Of a DNA stretch of 64,000 bases, positions 16,926-27,200 are shown in pieces. A model generated the notes under the pieces. That model had not been told where the DNA came from. It was given only the letters and a program-made list of their open reading frames with translations, and ran no database searches. Made by a program: the position numbers and the translations under genes. The stretch's first letter is position 1, and each line of letters opens with the position of its first letter. Origin of the DNA: Paraburkholderia xenovorans LB400 (GTDB lineage: Bacteria; Pseudomonadota; Gammaproteobacteria; Burkholderiales; Burkholderiaceae); NCBI RefSeq assembly GCF_000013645.1, contig NC_007952.1:1674001-1738000 (forward strand), in the 5' to 3' direction.

Positions 16926-19900
16926 TTACGCATCACGGGGTTTCATTTTCGCGGCGAACAGACCCTTCAACGCCTCGATATCCACCGGCTTGACCAGGTG
17001 GTGGTCGAATCCCGCCGCCGCGGATCTGAGCTGGTCGCCCGGCTGCCCGTAGCCGGTGACGGCTACCAGCAGCGTGTCTCGGGTCGCGGCAGACCCGCGT
17101 AATTTCTGCGCCACCTCGTAGCCGTCCATTCCGGGCAGTCCGATATCGAGGAGCACGACATCCGGCCTGAAAGTCGTGGAAGCTTCGAGCCCCTGCTGGC
17201 CATCCAGCCGCGTCGCCACCACATGCCCTTCGCTTGCCAGAATCATCGCCAGCGCCTCGCTGGCGTCGGCGTTGTCGTCGATGATGAGGACCCTGCGGGG
17301 GGGCGCCTTGCCCGGGTTCTGCGGTGAACCGGCCTGATCCGGGCTGGCCGGGATCAGGCCCAACGGCAGATCGACGATGAACTCGCTGCCTGTCTTGCCG
17401 TCGCTGACGGCCTCGACCGTTCCGCCATGCAACTCGACCAGCCGCCGGACCACGGACAGGCCTACTCCGAGCCCGTTATGAAGCTGACCGTGGGGCAACG
17501 GACCCTGGACGAACATGTCGAAAAGCGTGTTGAGCATCGAAGGGGCGATTCCCGCACCGTTATCCCTGACTCGAAGCGAAAGCCGGCGGCCGGTTCTCGT
17601 CGCGCTGAGATCGATTTTGCCGCCGGGCTCCGTGTATTTGGCCGCGTTGATCACGATGTTCTCGATGACCTGCGATAGCCTCGTGGGGTCGACAAACATC
17701 AGCACCGGTTCTTCCGGCAGCGCAACCGACAAGGTGTGATGCCGTTCTTCGACAATCGGCCGGCACACCTCGAGCGCGCTCTGAACGACCGTTTCCAGCG
17801 TCACCGCCTGACGATTCAGCTTGATGCTGCCGCTCGCAATACGCGTGAGATCCAGCATCTCGTTGACCAGCTGGGTCATTGCCTGGCCTTGCCGCTGTAT
17901 GACGCCGACGGCCCAGACCTTCTGGCGCGCATCGACGGATTCCGAGGCGAGCAGGTCGCCGGCTGAGCACAGCGCGGCAAGCGGATTGCGCAGTTCATGA
18001 CCAAGCATGGCCAGGAATTCGTTCTTGCGCCGGTCGGCCTGCGCCAGACGTTCAGCGCGCTCCCGAAGCTGGGTGTTACTCAGACTGCGATCGGTGAGTT
18101 CGCGCTCGGTCGTGGCGACAGCCACGGCGTGCCCCTGATTGTCCGAGAGAATCGACAGGGTGATCCAGATGTCGAGCACGCGGCCGCTTTTGGTGACCCG
18201 CTGGGTTTCATAGGAATGCAGCGCCTCGTTGTGCTCGGCGTAACGGATGAAATCGAGGTGATCCTGTCTGGCGCCCGACGGCAGCATATCGGACACCGTC
18301 ATGCATAGAGCTTCGGCCTCCGTATAGCCGTAAATCGCGGTTGCGGCGCGGTTCCAGGCAATCAGGCGGCCGTTCAGATCGAACACCGTCATGGCGTCGT
18401 TCGAATCCTGGACGACCGCGGCGAGGCGCCGGGACCGTTCGTCGGAGGCCTTCACGTGGGTAATGTCGTTCCACGTCACCACCACCCCCGCGGGCGGTGT
18501 CCCCTGAACCGCGATATACGGCGTGATACGCCGAACGTACCACTCTCCCGTCAACGTCTGGATTTCCTTTTCCGCCTGGCCGGTCTGCGCCGACATGACC
18601 CGCTGGACATCCTCCAGCAGCGTGTCGCCCAGCGGATTGCCGAGAACATTCGTGATCGGGCGGTCAATGTCGGCTAACGCCAGACCAAAGATGCGCGCCG
18701 CACTCGGAGTAAAACGCTTGATCACCGCGTGCCGGTCGAGCAGCAACGTGGCGATTTCGGTGCTGGCCAGCAGGTTCGCCACGTCTTCGCTGAGCACCTC
18801 AAGCTGGTGAACCTTCTGCCCGAGTTGGGAATTGACCAGATTCAACTGCTCGTTGAGCGCCTGCAATTCTTCTTTCGATGTCTCGAGCTCCTCGTTGGCC
18901 GAACGCAGTTCCTCGTTCATTGAAAGGATTTCTTCGTTCGACACCCGCAATTCGCTATTGCTTTCTTCCAGTTCCTCGATCGTGCTGCCAAGCTCGACCT
19001 GCGTGGTGCGAAGTTCGCTCTCCAGGTGCCAGAGATCGGAGTCCACGCCTGTGGGCGCGAGCGAGCCAGGCCGCTCGGCCACCGGAACCCGCGCAAAGAT
19101 GACGAGCAAGGCCTTGCCCGTGTGCGCCGTGTCGAATGGCCGGGTCACCGTGATCTTCACCGCAGGCGCGCCGCCGTCCGATACGACTTCACTGACCGGC
19201 CCGGCGGCCTCGTCCTGGCTCGCGCGGCGCAACACGATCCTCAGCTTCAGACGCAGCCCTTCGCGCGCCATGTCGAGAATGTTGCCTGTCGGCTCGCCGG
19301 TGGGTTGCCTGAGGTACTCGTCGGTCGAACCGCTCGTATAGAGCACCTGGTGCGCGGCATTGATCAGCACCGACGCCGCGTGGTGCTCTTCGAGCAGCGT
19401 GCTGTTGACCAGTTCCGCGTAGCCCTTGCTGCGGTTGCTGCCGCGACTCGCGGAGGGAAACTCGTCGCGCCTTCCCCCAGGCGCGGAGAACCGGTAGCCG
19501 GACACGACCGCGGCGGTGACCGGACTGCGCTGGTAGATGCGCCAGGCCCTGGAGACTTCCTGAAACGGGCCGGAGTCCGGATCGGTACTTTCCGATCGGC
19601 CCAGAAACAGATAGCGCTTCGGATTGAGCGCGAAATGAAACACCTCGAACACGCGCTGCTGCGCTTCGGGTTCGAGATAGATCAGCAGGTTGCGGCAACT
19701 GATCAGATCGACCCGCGAAAACGGTGGGTCGGCAATCAGGTTCTGCGGTGTGAACAGGATCGTTTCGCGCAGCGCCTGGTCGATCTGATAATCGTTGCCG
19801 TGCGGGCGGAAAAAGCGCTCGAGCCGTTCTTCACCGACAGGCAATGCGACCCCCGGTGAATAGATGCCCTGGCGGGCACGCGTGAGGGCGACCCGGTTCA

Positions 19901-20960
19901 CGTCGGAGGCGAGAATCATGAATGACCGCGTGAGCTTGCGTTTCCCGATCTCCTCCGTGAGCAGCATGGCCATCGAATAGGCCTCCTCCCCCGTCGCGCA
20001 TCCGGGCACCCAGACCCGCAGGGGCTGGTCGCCGCCCGGCTCGTCGAGAAGCGGGCCGAGGACGCGTTCAGCGAGAGCGCGCCACGCCTCCGGATCGCGA
20101 AAGAATTCGGTCACGCCGATCATCATGTCGAGACTCAGCGCCTGGGCTTCCTCGACGGAGGTTCTCAATACGGCGCAATACGCGTCGAGGCTGTCCACCT
20201 GATTGACCGTCATGCGCCGGGCAATCCGGCGTTCGAGCGTGCCCCGTTTGTAGCCCCTGAAATCGGAGCCGGCCGCGGCCAGCGCCCGGAGCACCGGCTC
20301 CAGGTCCACCATTGCGCCGGATTTGCCGGACACCGGCAACATTGCCTCGCCGGAGCGCGCAATGTAATCGAACAGCACGGCGGGCATTTTCTCGATCGGC
20401 AGCACGTAGTCGACCAGTCCCGTCGCGACCGCATGCGCCGGCATCGAATCGTGTTCAGCCGTGGCGGGCGACTGCGCCATCACCATTCCGCCCGCGGCCT
20501 TGATGGCTCTCAGGCCTGCTGAACCGTCCGCGTTCGCGCCCGTGAGCACGATCCCGATCGCACGGTCGTGCTGGTCCGCGGCCAGCGAAGTGAAGAACTC
20601 GTCGATCGGCATCGGAATGGTGGGCCGCTCGACCGCGGGCCGCAGCCTGAACACGCCCTGCTCGATCACGACGGATACTTTCGGCGGGATGACATAGACG
20701 TGGCCCGCGCACAGCGTCGCGCCGTCCTCGATGGCCGATACGGCTAGAGAGGTGTCTTTGGCCAGCAGTTCCGGAAGATGGCTTTCGGCGCCGGGCGCCA
20801 GGTGGACCACGATGGCGAAGGCGATATCGTGCGGCATGGTGGACGCCGCACGAAAAAACAGGCTCAGCGCATGAAGAGCACCGGCAGATGCACCGATGGC
20901 GACGATGCGGGGAACAGTAGCAGCTCCAAGTGTCGGAGAAATATTATTGGCATCATTCAT
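16926..20960 (-). CDS. CheB-CheR-PAS-histidine kinase-receiver chimeric sensor
   Basis: This 1344-residue protein strings together signalling domains. Residues about 15-205 are a CheB methylesterase domain (GASAGAL with the catalytic Ser, VVHLAPG, VLTGANADGS). Residues about 225-490 are a CheR methyltransferase domain (YKRGTLERRI, PGCATGEEAYS). A long coiled coil (about 645-725), two PAS domains, HisKA (LAMLGHELRNPL, about residue 980), an HATPase domain and a C-terminal receiver (LIIDDNADA; DIGLPGMDG with the acceptor Asp near 1271) follow. It lacks the receiver in front of CheB found in true CheB. No chemoreceptor or che operon is near, so a stress or envelope signalling role is more likely than chemotaxis. 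There is no membrane span. Confidence 0.93.
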   Translation of the reverse strand: MNDANNISPTLGAATVPRIVAIGASAGALHALSLFFRAASTMPHDIAFAIVVHLAPGAESHLPELLAKDTSLAVSAIEDGATLCAGHVYVIPPKVSVVIEQGVFRLRPAVERPTIPMPIDEFFTSLAADQHDRAIGIVLTGANADGSAGLRAIKAAGGMVMAQSPATAEHDSMPAHAVATGLVDYVLPIEKMPAVLFDYIARSGEAMLPVSGKSGAMVDLEPVLRALAAAGSDFRGYKRGTLERRIARRMTVNQVDSLDAYCAVLRTSVEEAQALSLDMMIGVTEFFRDPEAWRALAERVLGPLLDEPGGDQPLRVWVPGCATGEEAYSMAMLLTEEIGKRKLTRSFMILASDVNRVALTRARQGIYSPGVALPVGEERLERFFRPHGNDYQIDQALRETILFTPQNLIADPPFSRVDLISCRNLLIYLEPEAQQRVFEVFHFALNPKRYLFLGRSESTDPDSGPFQEVSRAWRIYQRSPVTAAVVSGYRFSAPGGRRDEFPSASRGSNRSKGYAELVNSTLLEEHHAASVLINAAHQVLYTSGSTDEYLRQPTGEPTGNILDMAREGLRLKLRIVLRRASQDEAAGPVSEVVSDGGAPAVKITVTRPFDTAHTGKALLVIFARVPVAERPGSLAPTGVDSDLWHLESELRTTQVELGSTIEELEESNSELRVSNEEILSMNEELRSANEELETSKEELQALNEQLNLVNSQLGQKVHQLEVLSEDVANLLASTEIATLLLDRHAVIKRFTPSAARIFGLALADIDRPITNVLGNPLGDTLLEDVQRVMSAQTGQAEKEIQTLTGEWYVRRITPYIAVQGTPPAGVVVTWNDITHVKASDERSRRLAAVVQDSNDAMTVFDLNGRLIAWNRAATAIYGYTEAEALCMTVSDMLPSGARQDHLDFIRYAEHNEALHSYETQRVTKSGRVLDIWITLSILSDNQGHAVAVATTERELTDRSLSNTQLRERAERLAQADRRKNEFLAMLGHELRNPLAALCSAGDLLASESVDARQKVWAVGVIQRQGQAMTQLVNEMLDLTRIASGSIKLNRQAVTLETVVQSALEVCRPIVEERHHTLSVALPEEPVLMFVDPTRLSQVIENIVINAAKYTEPGGKIDLSATRTGRRLSLRVRDNGAGIAPSMLNTLFDMFVQGPLPHGQLHNGLGVGLSVVRRLVELHGGTVEAVSDGKTGSEFIVDLPLGLIPASPDQAGSPQNPGKAPPRRVLIIDDNADASEALAMILASEGHVVATRLDGQQGLEASTTFRPDVVLLDIGLPGMDGYEVAQKLRGSAATRDTLLVAVTGYGQPGDQLRSAAAGFDHHLVKPVDIEALKGLFAAKMKPRDA

Positions 20961-21073
20961 GACACGTCGCTTTAGACTGCTGAAGCGTCAGTGTAGCCGG
21001 TTACGGCTGACGGCTGGCAGAAAGTCATGCACGCGGGCGGCGCGCCAGGATGGTTTTACAAGGCCGGCGCATG

Positions 21074-21105
21074 AAAAAAGCGGGCTTGACGCAAGTCAAG
21101 CCCGC
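21074..21105 (-). terminator. Strong leftward intrinsic terminator with no matching gene
   Basis: A perfect 11-bp stem (GCGGGCTTGAC at 21080-21090 and its complement at 21095-21105) closes a four-base loop and is followed on the minus strand by six T residues. It faces left, but no minus-strand gene ends here. The neighbouring genes start away from it on both sides. Confidence 0.75.
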
Positions 21106-21221
21106 CACCATTTCCGCCACGCACCATGTTGCTTGCTTCGGCTGCTTTGTGCCGTGGCTACCGGCATGAACGGGTCGGAAATAGCGATGTGGCCGCGAGG
21201 CCCTGCGCAAGGGATGCCTTA

Positions 21222-21941
21222 ATGTTGAAGGAAGACCATCGGAGCGGCAATCGCCTTCTCGCGGTATTGCCCCAGGCGGAGTGGACGCGCCTCGCCCCTC
21301 ACCTGGTGCCGGTCGATCTGGCGTTGGGGCAGGTCGTATATGAATCGGGCGACCGGCTCGACCACGTTTATTTTCCGTCGACGGCTATCGTCTCGCTGCT
21401 TTATGTGATGAAGGACGGCGCGTCCGCGGAGATTGCGATGGTGGGCAACGAAGGACTGATCGGCATTGCGCTTTTCATGGGCGGCGAAACCATGCCGAAC
21501 CGGGCGGTCGTACAAAGCGCGGGGCGCGCATACCGGCTGGAGGCCCGCTTCCTGAAAGAGGAATTCCATCGCGCCGGCCCCGTGCAGCGACTGCTGCTGC
21601 GCTACACCCAGGCATTGATCACGCAGATGGCGCAGACCGTGGTGTGCAACCGGCATCACTCGATCGACCAGCAGTTGTGCCGGTGGCTGCTGCTCAGCCT
21701 CGACCGTCTGCCGTCGAACGAGTTGAACATGACGCAGGAACTGATCGCCAACATGCTGGGCGTACGCCGGGCCGGCGTCACGGAAGCGGCGGTCAAGCTG
21801 CAGGACGCGGGGCTGATCCGCTACAGCTATGGACATATCGAGGTGCTGGATCGGGCCGGACTCGAAAAGCGCGTGTGCGAATGCTACGGCGTCGTGAAGC
21901 GTGAGTGCGACCGGCTGTTACCCGACATGCCCGCATCCTAG
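21222..21941 (+). CDS. Crp/Fnr-family transcriptional regulator
   Basis: This 239-residue protein has an N-terminal cyclic-nucleotide-binding-type beta-barrel (VYESGDRLDHVYFPSTAIVSL, EIAMVGNEGLIG) and a C-terminal Crp-type helix-turn-helix (MTQELIANMLGVRRAGVTEAA). It lacks the N-terminal cysteine cluster of Fnr, so it is not an oxygen sensor of that kind. I start at the ATG at 21222, which follows an AAGGG sequence; the open frame extends 32 codons upstream without support. Its effector and targets are unknown. It is divergent from the CheB/CheR chimera gene across a 261-bp gap. Confidence 0.88.
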   Translation: MLKEDHRSGNRLLAVLPQAEWTRLAPHLVPVDLALGQVVYESGDRLDHVYFPSTAIVSLLYVMKDGASAEIAMVGNEGLIGIALFMGGETMPNRAVVQSAGRAYRLEARFLKEEFHRAGPVQRLLLRYTQALITQMAQTVVCNRHHSIDQQLCRWLLLSLDRLPSNELNMTQELIANMLGVRRAGVTEAAVKLQDAGLIRYSYGHIEVLDRAGLEKRVCECYGVVKRECDRLLPDMPAS

Positions 21942-22162
21942 GAGAATCGCAGGCTGGTGGGCGAGCGCCCTGCCCCTGGGAGCGGACCGTCCGCGGTACG
22001 CCACCGTACCGACTTCCGTACCGGCCGCGCGCAACGTGTCATGCATATGCGATGGTTCTGTCCATGCGAACTTTTCTGGCTCTTCGCCGACAGATTGCGC
22101 CAATTTCGCGGGACCGAACTTTTCCGAAACGTCTCGACCTTGCCGATCAGGGTGACACCGCG

Positions 22163-23821
22163 ATGAATATCAGTTCTCTTGCCGGCAAGCCGCTTCCGCC
22201 GGCACTGCTGGTCAACGTGCCGCGCCTCGTCGCGAGCTACTACACCGGGACGCCCGACCCGTCGCTCGCCGCCGAGCGCGTCAAATTCGGTACTTCGGGA
22301 CATCGCGGATCTTCGTTGCAGCGCAGCTTCAACGAGTGGCATGTGCTCGCAATCACGCAGGCTATCTGCCGATACCGGAAATTACAGGGAATCGATGGAC
22401 CGCTGTTTCTCGGCATCGACACGCATGCGCTGTCGGAGCCGGCCTCGGCCAGTGCGCTCGAAGTGCTGGCGGCCAATGGCGTGGAGGTCATGATCGCGCC
22501 GGATGGCGAATACACGCCCACCCCGGCCATATCGCACGCCATCCTCACCTATAACCGCGGCCGTTCGTCGGGCCTCGCGGACGGCATCGTCATCACGCCT
22601 TCGCACAATCCGCCGGGTGACGGCGGCTTCAAATACAACCCGCCCAGCGGCGGACCCGCGGACGAAACGGTGACGGGCTGGATCGAAGTCGCGGCGAACA
22701 GCCTGCTCGAGAACCGGCTCGACGGTGTCATGCGCATGCCGCTCGCCAACGCGCTGCGTGCCTCGACCACGCACTATCACGACTTCCTCAGAATCTACGT
22801 CGCCGATCTCGACAGCGTCATCGACATGAGCGTGCTGCGCGGTGCGCCGATCCGCCTTGGCGTCGATCCGCTCGGCGGCGCGGGCGTGCACTATTGGGCC
22901 GCGATCGCGGAACGCTATCGGCTGAACCTCACGGTGACAGACGAAGACGTCGATCCGACTTTCCGCTTCATGAGCGCGGATTGGGACGGGCAGATACGCA
23001 TGGACCCGTCGTCGCCGTATGCGATGCAGACGTTGATCGGCAAGGCCGACCGCTTCGATACCGCGTTTGCATGCGATACCGATCACGACCGGCATGGCAT
23101 CGTCACGCCCACAGCCGGGCTATTGCCGCCGAATCACTACCTCGCCGTCATGATCGACTATCTGTGCGCGCATCGTCCGGATTGGCCCGCGCATGCCGCG
23201 ATCGGCAAGACGATGGTCAGCAGCCGGCTGATCGACCATGTGGCGGCAAAGCATGGCCGCGCGCTCTACGAAGTGCCGGTGGGCTTCAAATGGTTCGTGG
23301 GCGGCCTGCTCGACGGGTCACTTGGTTTTGCCGGCGAGGAAAGCGCGGGCGCGACCTGTCTGAGGCTCGACGGCCGCGCGTGGACGACCGACAAGGACGG
23401 CATGGTGCCCGCGCTGCTGTCGGCGGAGATCGCGACGCGCACCGGCCGCGATGTCGCGGAGCATTACCGCGCCCTCACCGAACGCCTCGGCGAGCCGCGC
23501 GAGCGTCGCGTGCAGGCGGCGGCGAGTGCGTCCCAACGCGCGCTGCTCGGGCGACTGTCGCCGGCGCAGTTCGCTCACACCGAGCTTGCCGGCGAAAAAA
23601 TCGATTCCGTGCTCGACCGCGCGCCGGCCAATCAGGCGCCGCTGGGCGGCATCAAGGTGAGTACGAAGAGCGGCTGGTTCGCCGCGCGACCCTCGGGTAC
23701 CGAGAATATCTACAAGATTTATGCCGAGAGTTTTCTCGGCGACGACCACCTGGCGCGCATTGTCGGCGAAGCGCAGAGCATGGTCGACAACGCGCTGGCG
23801 GCGTCCGGCGGCGATGCCTGA
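22163..23821 (+). CDS. pgm: Phosphoglucomutase (alpha-D-glucose phosphate specific)
   Basis: This 552-residue enzyme is close in length to E. coli Pgm (546). It interconverts glucose 1-phosphate and glucose 6-phosphate. The phospho-serine loop TPSHNPPGDGG, the metal site DTDHDRHG, the sugar-binding GEESAGA and the phosphate-binding RPSGTE are all present. The ATG at 22163 matches the usual N-terminus; the long upstream open frame crosses a non-coding gap. It lies upstream of a cyclic glucan synthase. The glucose 1-phosphate it makes is the precursor of UDP-glucose, the donor for that synthase, so the two probably work together. Confidence 0.95.
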   Translation: MNISSLAGKPLPPALLVNVPRLVASYYTGTPDPSLAAERVKFGTSGHRGSSLQRSFNEWHVLAITQAICRYRKLQGIDGPLFLGIDTHALSEPASASALEVLAANGVEVMIAPDGEYTPTPAISHAILTYNRGRSSGLADGIVITPSHNPPGDGGFKYNPPSGGPADETVTGWIEVAANSLLENRLDGVMRMPLANALRASTTHYHDFLRIYVADLDSVIDMSVLRGAPIRLGVDPLGGAGVHYWAAIAERYRLNLTVTDEDVDPTFRFMSADWDGQIRMDPSSPYAMQTLIGKADRFDTAFACDTDHDRHGIVTPTAGLLPPNHYLAVMIDYLCAHRPDWPAHAAIGKTMVSSRLIDHVAAKHGRALYEVPVGFKWFVGGLLDGSLGFAGEESAGATCLRLDGRAWTTDKDGMVPALLSAEIATRTGRDVAEHYRALTERLGEPRERRVQAAASASQRALLGRLSPAQFAHTELAGEKIDSVLDRAPANQAPLGGIKVSTKSGWFAARPSGTENIYKIYAESFLGDDHLARIVGEAQSMVDNALAASGGDA

Positions 23822-24049
23822 CAGGGCGATCAGCGCCTTTTCGCACGGCCCGCAGCAGCGCCGTTTGCGAGGGTAAGCGCAGGCGCGCCGGAATGCGGTA
23901 CGACAGCGTACAGACGCCCGCCTCTATTTGACCGCACTATCCGCGTACGCCCCCACTCACGTCGCATCGTCGCCGAAACCTCGCATCGAGCTTCGGACGA
24001 CACTTCGGGTGACACGCGTGTCGCGGCCGACTTCGACGGGGAGAGAACC

Positions 24050-24205
24050 ATGACAAATGCAATCTGGGGCATCGTGATCGCAATGGCGCTGATGTTCGGC
24101 ATTGCGTTCTATCGGTCCACTCATCAGCGCCAGCCTGCCGCGCATCCTCGCGGCCCGATCCGGCAGCAGACACAGGACCGCTTGCGCAAGCGCTACGGTT
24201 TATAG
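24050..24205 (+). CDS. 51-residue single-span membrane protein
   Basis: This short gene has an ATG preceded by GGGGAGAG five to six bases upstream, the best ribosome binding site in this neighbourhood. Residues 4-21 form one hydrophobic helix (AIWGIVIAMALMFGIAF), followed by a basic, Gln- and Arg-rich tail ending RLRKRYGL. It sits 228 bp after pgm and 70 bp before the cyclic glucan synthase, all on the same strand. I recognise no family. It could be an accessory protein of the membrane-bound glucan synthase, but that is a guess from position. Confidence 0.65.
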   Translation: MTNAIWGIVIAMALMFGIAFYRSTHQRQPAAHPRGPIRQQTQDRLRKRYGL

Positions 24206-24275
24206 GCCGAAGGCAGTCCGATGAGCGGCACGCGATGGTCCGATCGTATCCGCACGCTCAAAATAAGGCTTCCCG

Positions 24276-27200
24276 ATGTCTGTTTTTTCACGCCGCCCAG
24301 GGAATCGCGACCTGCCTTCCCCGTGGGACAGTCACGAACCGATCCGTGAAGAACTATTCGGCGAGGAACGGCTCGCCCAACATGCGCGCAGCCTCGCCGA
24401 CGCACAGAATATTTCGCCGGGCGCACCGCGCGGCCGTTCGCTGACCAGCCGCCTGAAGGACAACGCCCACTACCTGATGCAGGCGTACAAGGCGACGCTC
24501 GCCGCCGCGGCCAACGACGAAGCCATCACGCCGGCGGCGGAATGGCTGATCGATAATTACTACCTGGTCGACGAACAGATCGGCAAAATCCGCGACGATC
24601 TGCCGCCGAGCTATTACCGGCAATTGCCCAAGCTCAGCGGCGGGCCGTTCGCGGGCTACCCGCGCGTATTCGGCCTCGCGTGGGCGTTCGTCGCCCACAC
24701 CGACAGCCGCTTCGATCCCGACCAGTTGTGCCGCTTCGTGCACGCCTATCAGACGGTTCAGCCGTTGACGATCGGCGAACTGTGGGCGGTGGCGATCACA
24801 TTGCGCATCGTGCTGATCGAAAACCTTCGGCGCCTCGCGGACCAGATCGATCACGGCCGCACGGCGCGTCTCGATGCCGATGCAATGGCCGATCGTCTGC
24901 TCGGCGTGGGCGGACGTGCGCCGGACCCGGCGACGGCACTGTTCGCGCAATTCGGCGGCTCGGCGCTGAGCGATAACTTTGCGGTGCAATTGATCCAGCG
25001 TCTGCACGATCACGACCCCGACGTGACGCCGGCCGTCGTGTGGCTGCATGAACGCCTTGCCGGGCAGCACACCACGCCCGACCGGATCGTGGCCGACGTG
25101 CATCAGCAACAGGGCGCGGCCAGCGTGACCGTACGCAACGTGATCACGAGCATGCGCCTGATCTCGGATGTCGACTGGACCGAACTGTTCGAACGGATCA
25201 GTCCCGTCGACGAGGTATTGCGCACGCATCCCGTCTTCGTGCAGATGGACTTCGCGACGCGCAACCTCTATCGCGGGTCGATCGAAGTGCTGGCGCGCGG
25301 CTCGCGTTTCACCGAACTCGACATCGCGCGGCGCGCCGTTGCGGCCGCCCAGATCGCGGCTGATCGCGCCGCACGCAATGCGGCTGGTCTCGCGAGCGAG
25401 GCGCCACCTCGTGAGGCCGATCCGGGCTACCACCTGCTGGCGGGCGGACGTGACGCGCTCGAAGCGTCGATCGGCTACCGGCCGCCCGTGTCCGTGTGGC
25501 TGCACCGCTTCACCCGCCGCGCCGGACTGGCCGGCTATCTCGGCCGCATCCTGTTGCTGGCCGCGCTATTGCTGGCCGGCATGGTCACGTGGCTCGACGG
25601 CCCGATGCGCTATCCCGGCCTATGGATCTGGCTCCCGCTCGCCGGCCTGCTGCCCGCCGTCGATCTCGCGGTGGCAATCGTCAATCGCAGCGTGATGCGC
25701 AATGTCGGCGCGATCGTCCTGCCGGGGCTCGCGCTGCGCGAAGGTATTCCGGCAAGCCTGCGCACCGTGGTGGCCGTGCCGACCTTGCTGACCACGCCCG
25801 ACGCGTTGGCGACGCAGATCGAGCGGCTCGAGATTCATCACCTGGCAAGCGCGGGCGGCGAGCTTTATTACGTGCTTCTTTCCGACTGGACCGACGCGCC
25901 GCACGCGCAAACCGAAGGCGACGACGCACTGCTGGCGGCCGCCGCCGCGGGCATCGCCGGGCTTAATCGCCGGCATCCCGGCACCGGCGGACACGAGCGT
26001 TTCATGCTGCTGCACCGGCGTCGGCTATGGAACGCCGAAGAGGACCGGTGGATGGGTTGGGAGCGCAAACGCGGCAAGCTGCACGAGTTGAACCGGCTGC
26101 TGCGCGGCGCGCCCGACACGTCGTTCATCGCGCCGCCCGGACAGACGCTCGCGACGCCGCCGAACGTGCGCTATGTCATCACGCTCGATGCCGACACGCG
26201 CCTGCCGCGCGACACGGTGCGCCGCCTGATCGGCAAGATGGCTCATCCGCTCAATCGGCCTGTATTCGATCCCGCGGGTCAGCGCATCGTCGAAGGCTAT
26301 GGCGTGCTGCAGCCGCGCGTGACGCCTTCGCTGCCGGTCGGCGCGGAAGGCTCGCTGTTCCAGCGGGTGTCGTCGAGTCCGAGCGGAATCGATCCGTACG
26401 TCGCGGCAGTGTCGGACGTCTATCAGGATCTGTTCGACGAAGGGTCGTACGCAGGCAAGGGCATCTACGATATCGACGCCTTCGAGCTCTCGCTCGCGGG
26501 CCGCGTGCCGGAGAACACCATGCTCAGCCATGATCTGTTCGAAGGCATCTTTGCACGGGCGGGACTCGCTTCGGATATCGAAGTGGTGGAAGAATTCCCC
26601 GCGCGCTACGACGTCTCCGAAGCGCGGCAGCATCGCTGGGCGCGCGGCGACTGGCAGTTGCTGCCGTGGCTCGTCGGTGTGCGGCGGCGCCCCGCGCGGG
26701 CGTTGCCGGCGACCGGCCGCTGGAAGATGCTGGACAATCTGCGCCGAACGCTGGTAGCGCCGGCGGCCTTCATGGCCTTACTCGCCGGCTGGACCCTGCC
26801 GTTGCCCGACGCGCTGCGCTGGACGTGCTTCGTGCTCGCAACCATTGCCGTGCCCGTGCTACTGCCCACGCTGAGCGCGCTGGTGCCGCGCTGGCAGCGG
26901 GCGCACGTGAAAATGACCGCGCGCAGCCTGCTCGGCGTATGGCTGGCGGACCTGCGGCTTGCATTGGCGCGTTGCGCCATGTCGATCGCTTTTATCGCGC
27001 AGCAAACCTGGTCCATGAGCGACGCGATCGGCCGCACGCTGTTCCGCCTGCTGGTTACGCGCCGCCATCTGCTGGAATGGACCACGGCCGCCGAGGCCAG
27101 CGCGCGCGGGCGTCTGACGCCGGCCAGTACCTATGCGCGAATGTCCGGCGGGCTTGCGCTCGCCCTCGCGGCCAGTCTGGCCATCCTGCTCGCGGCAAGG

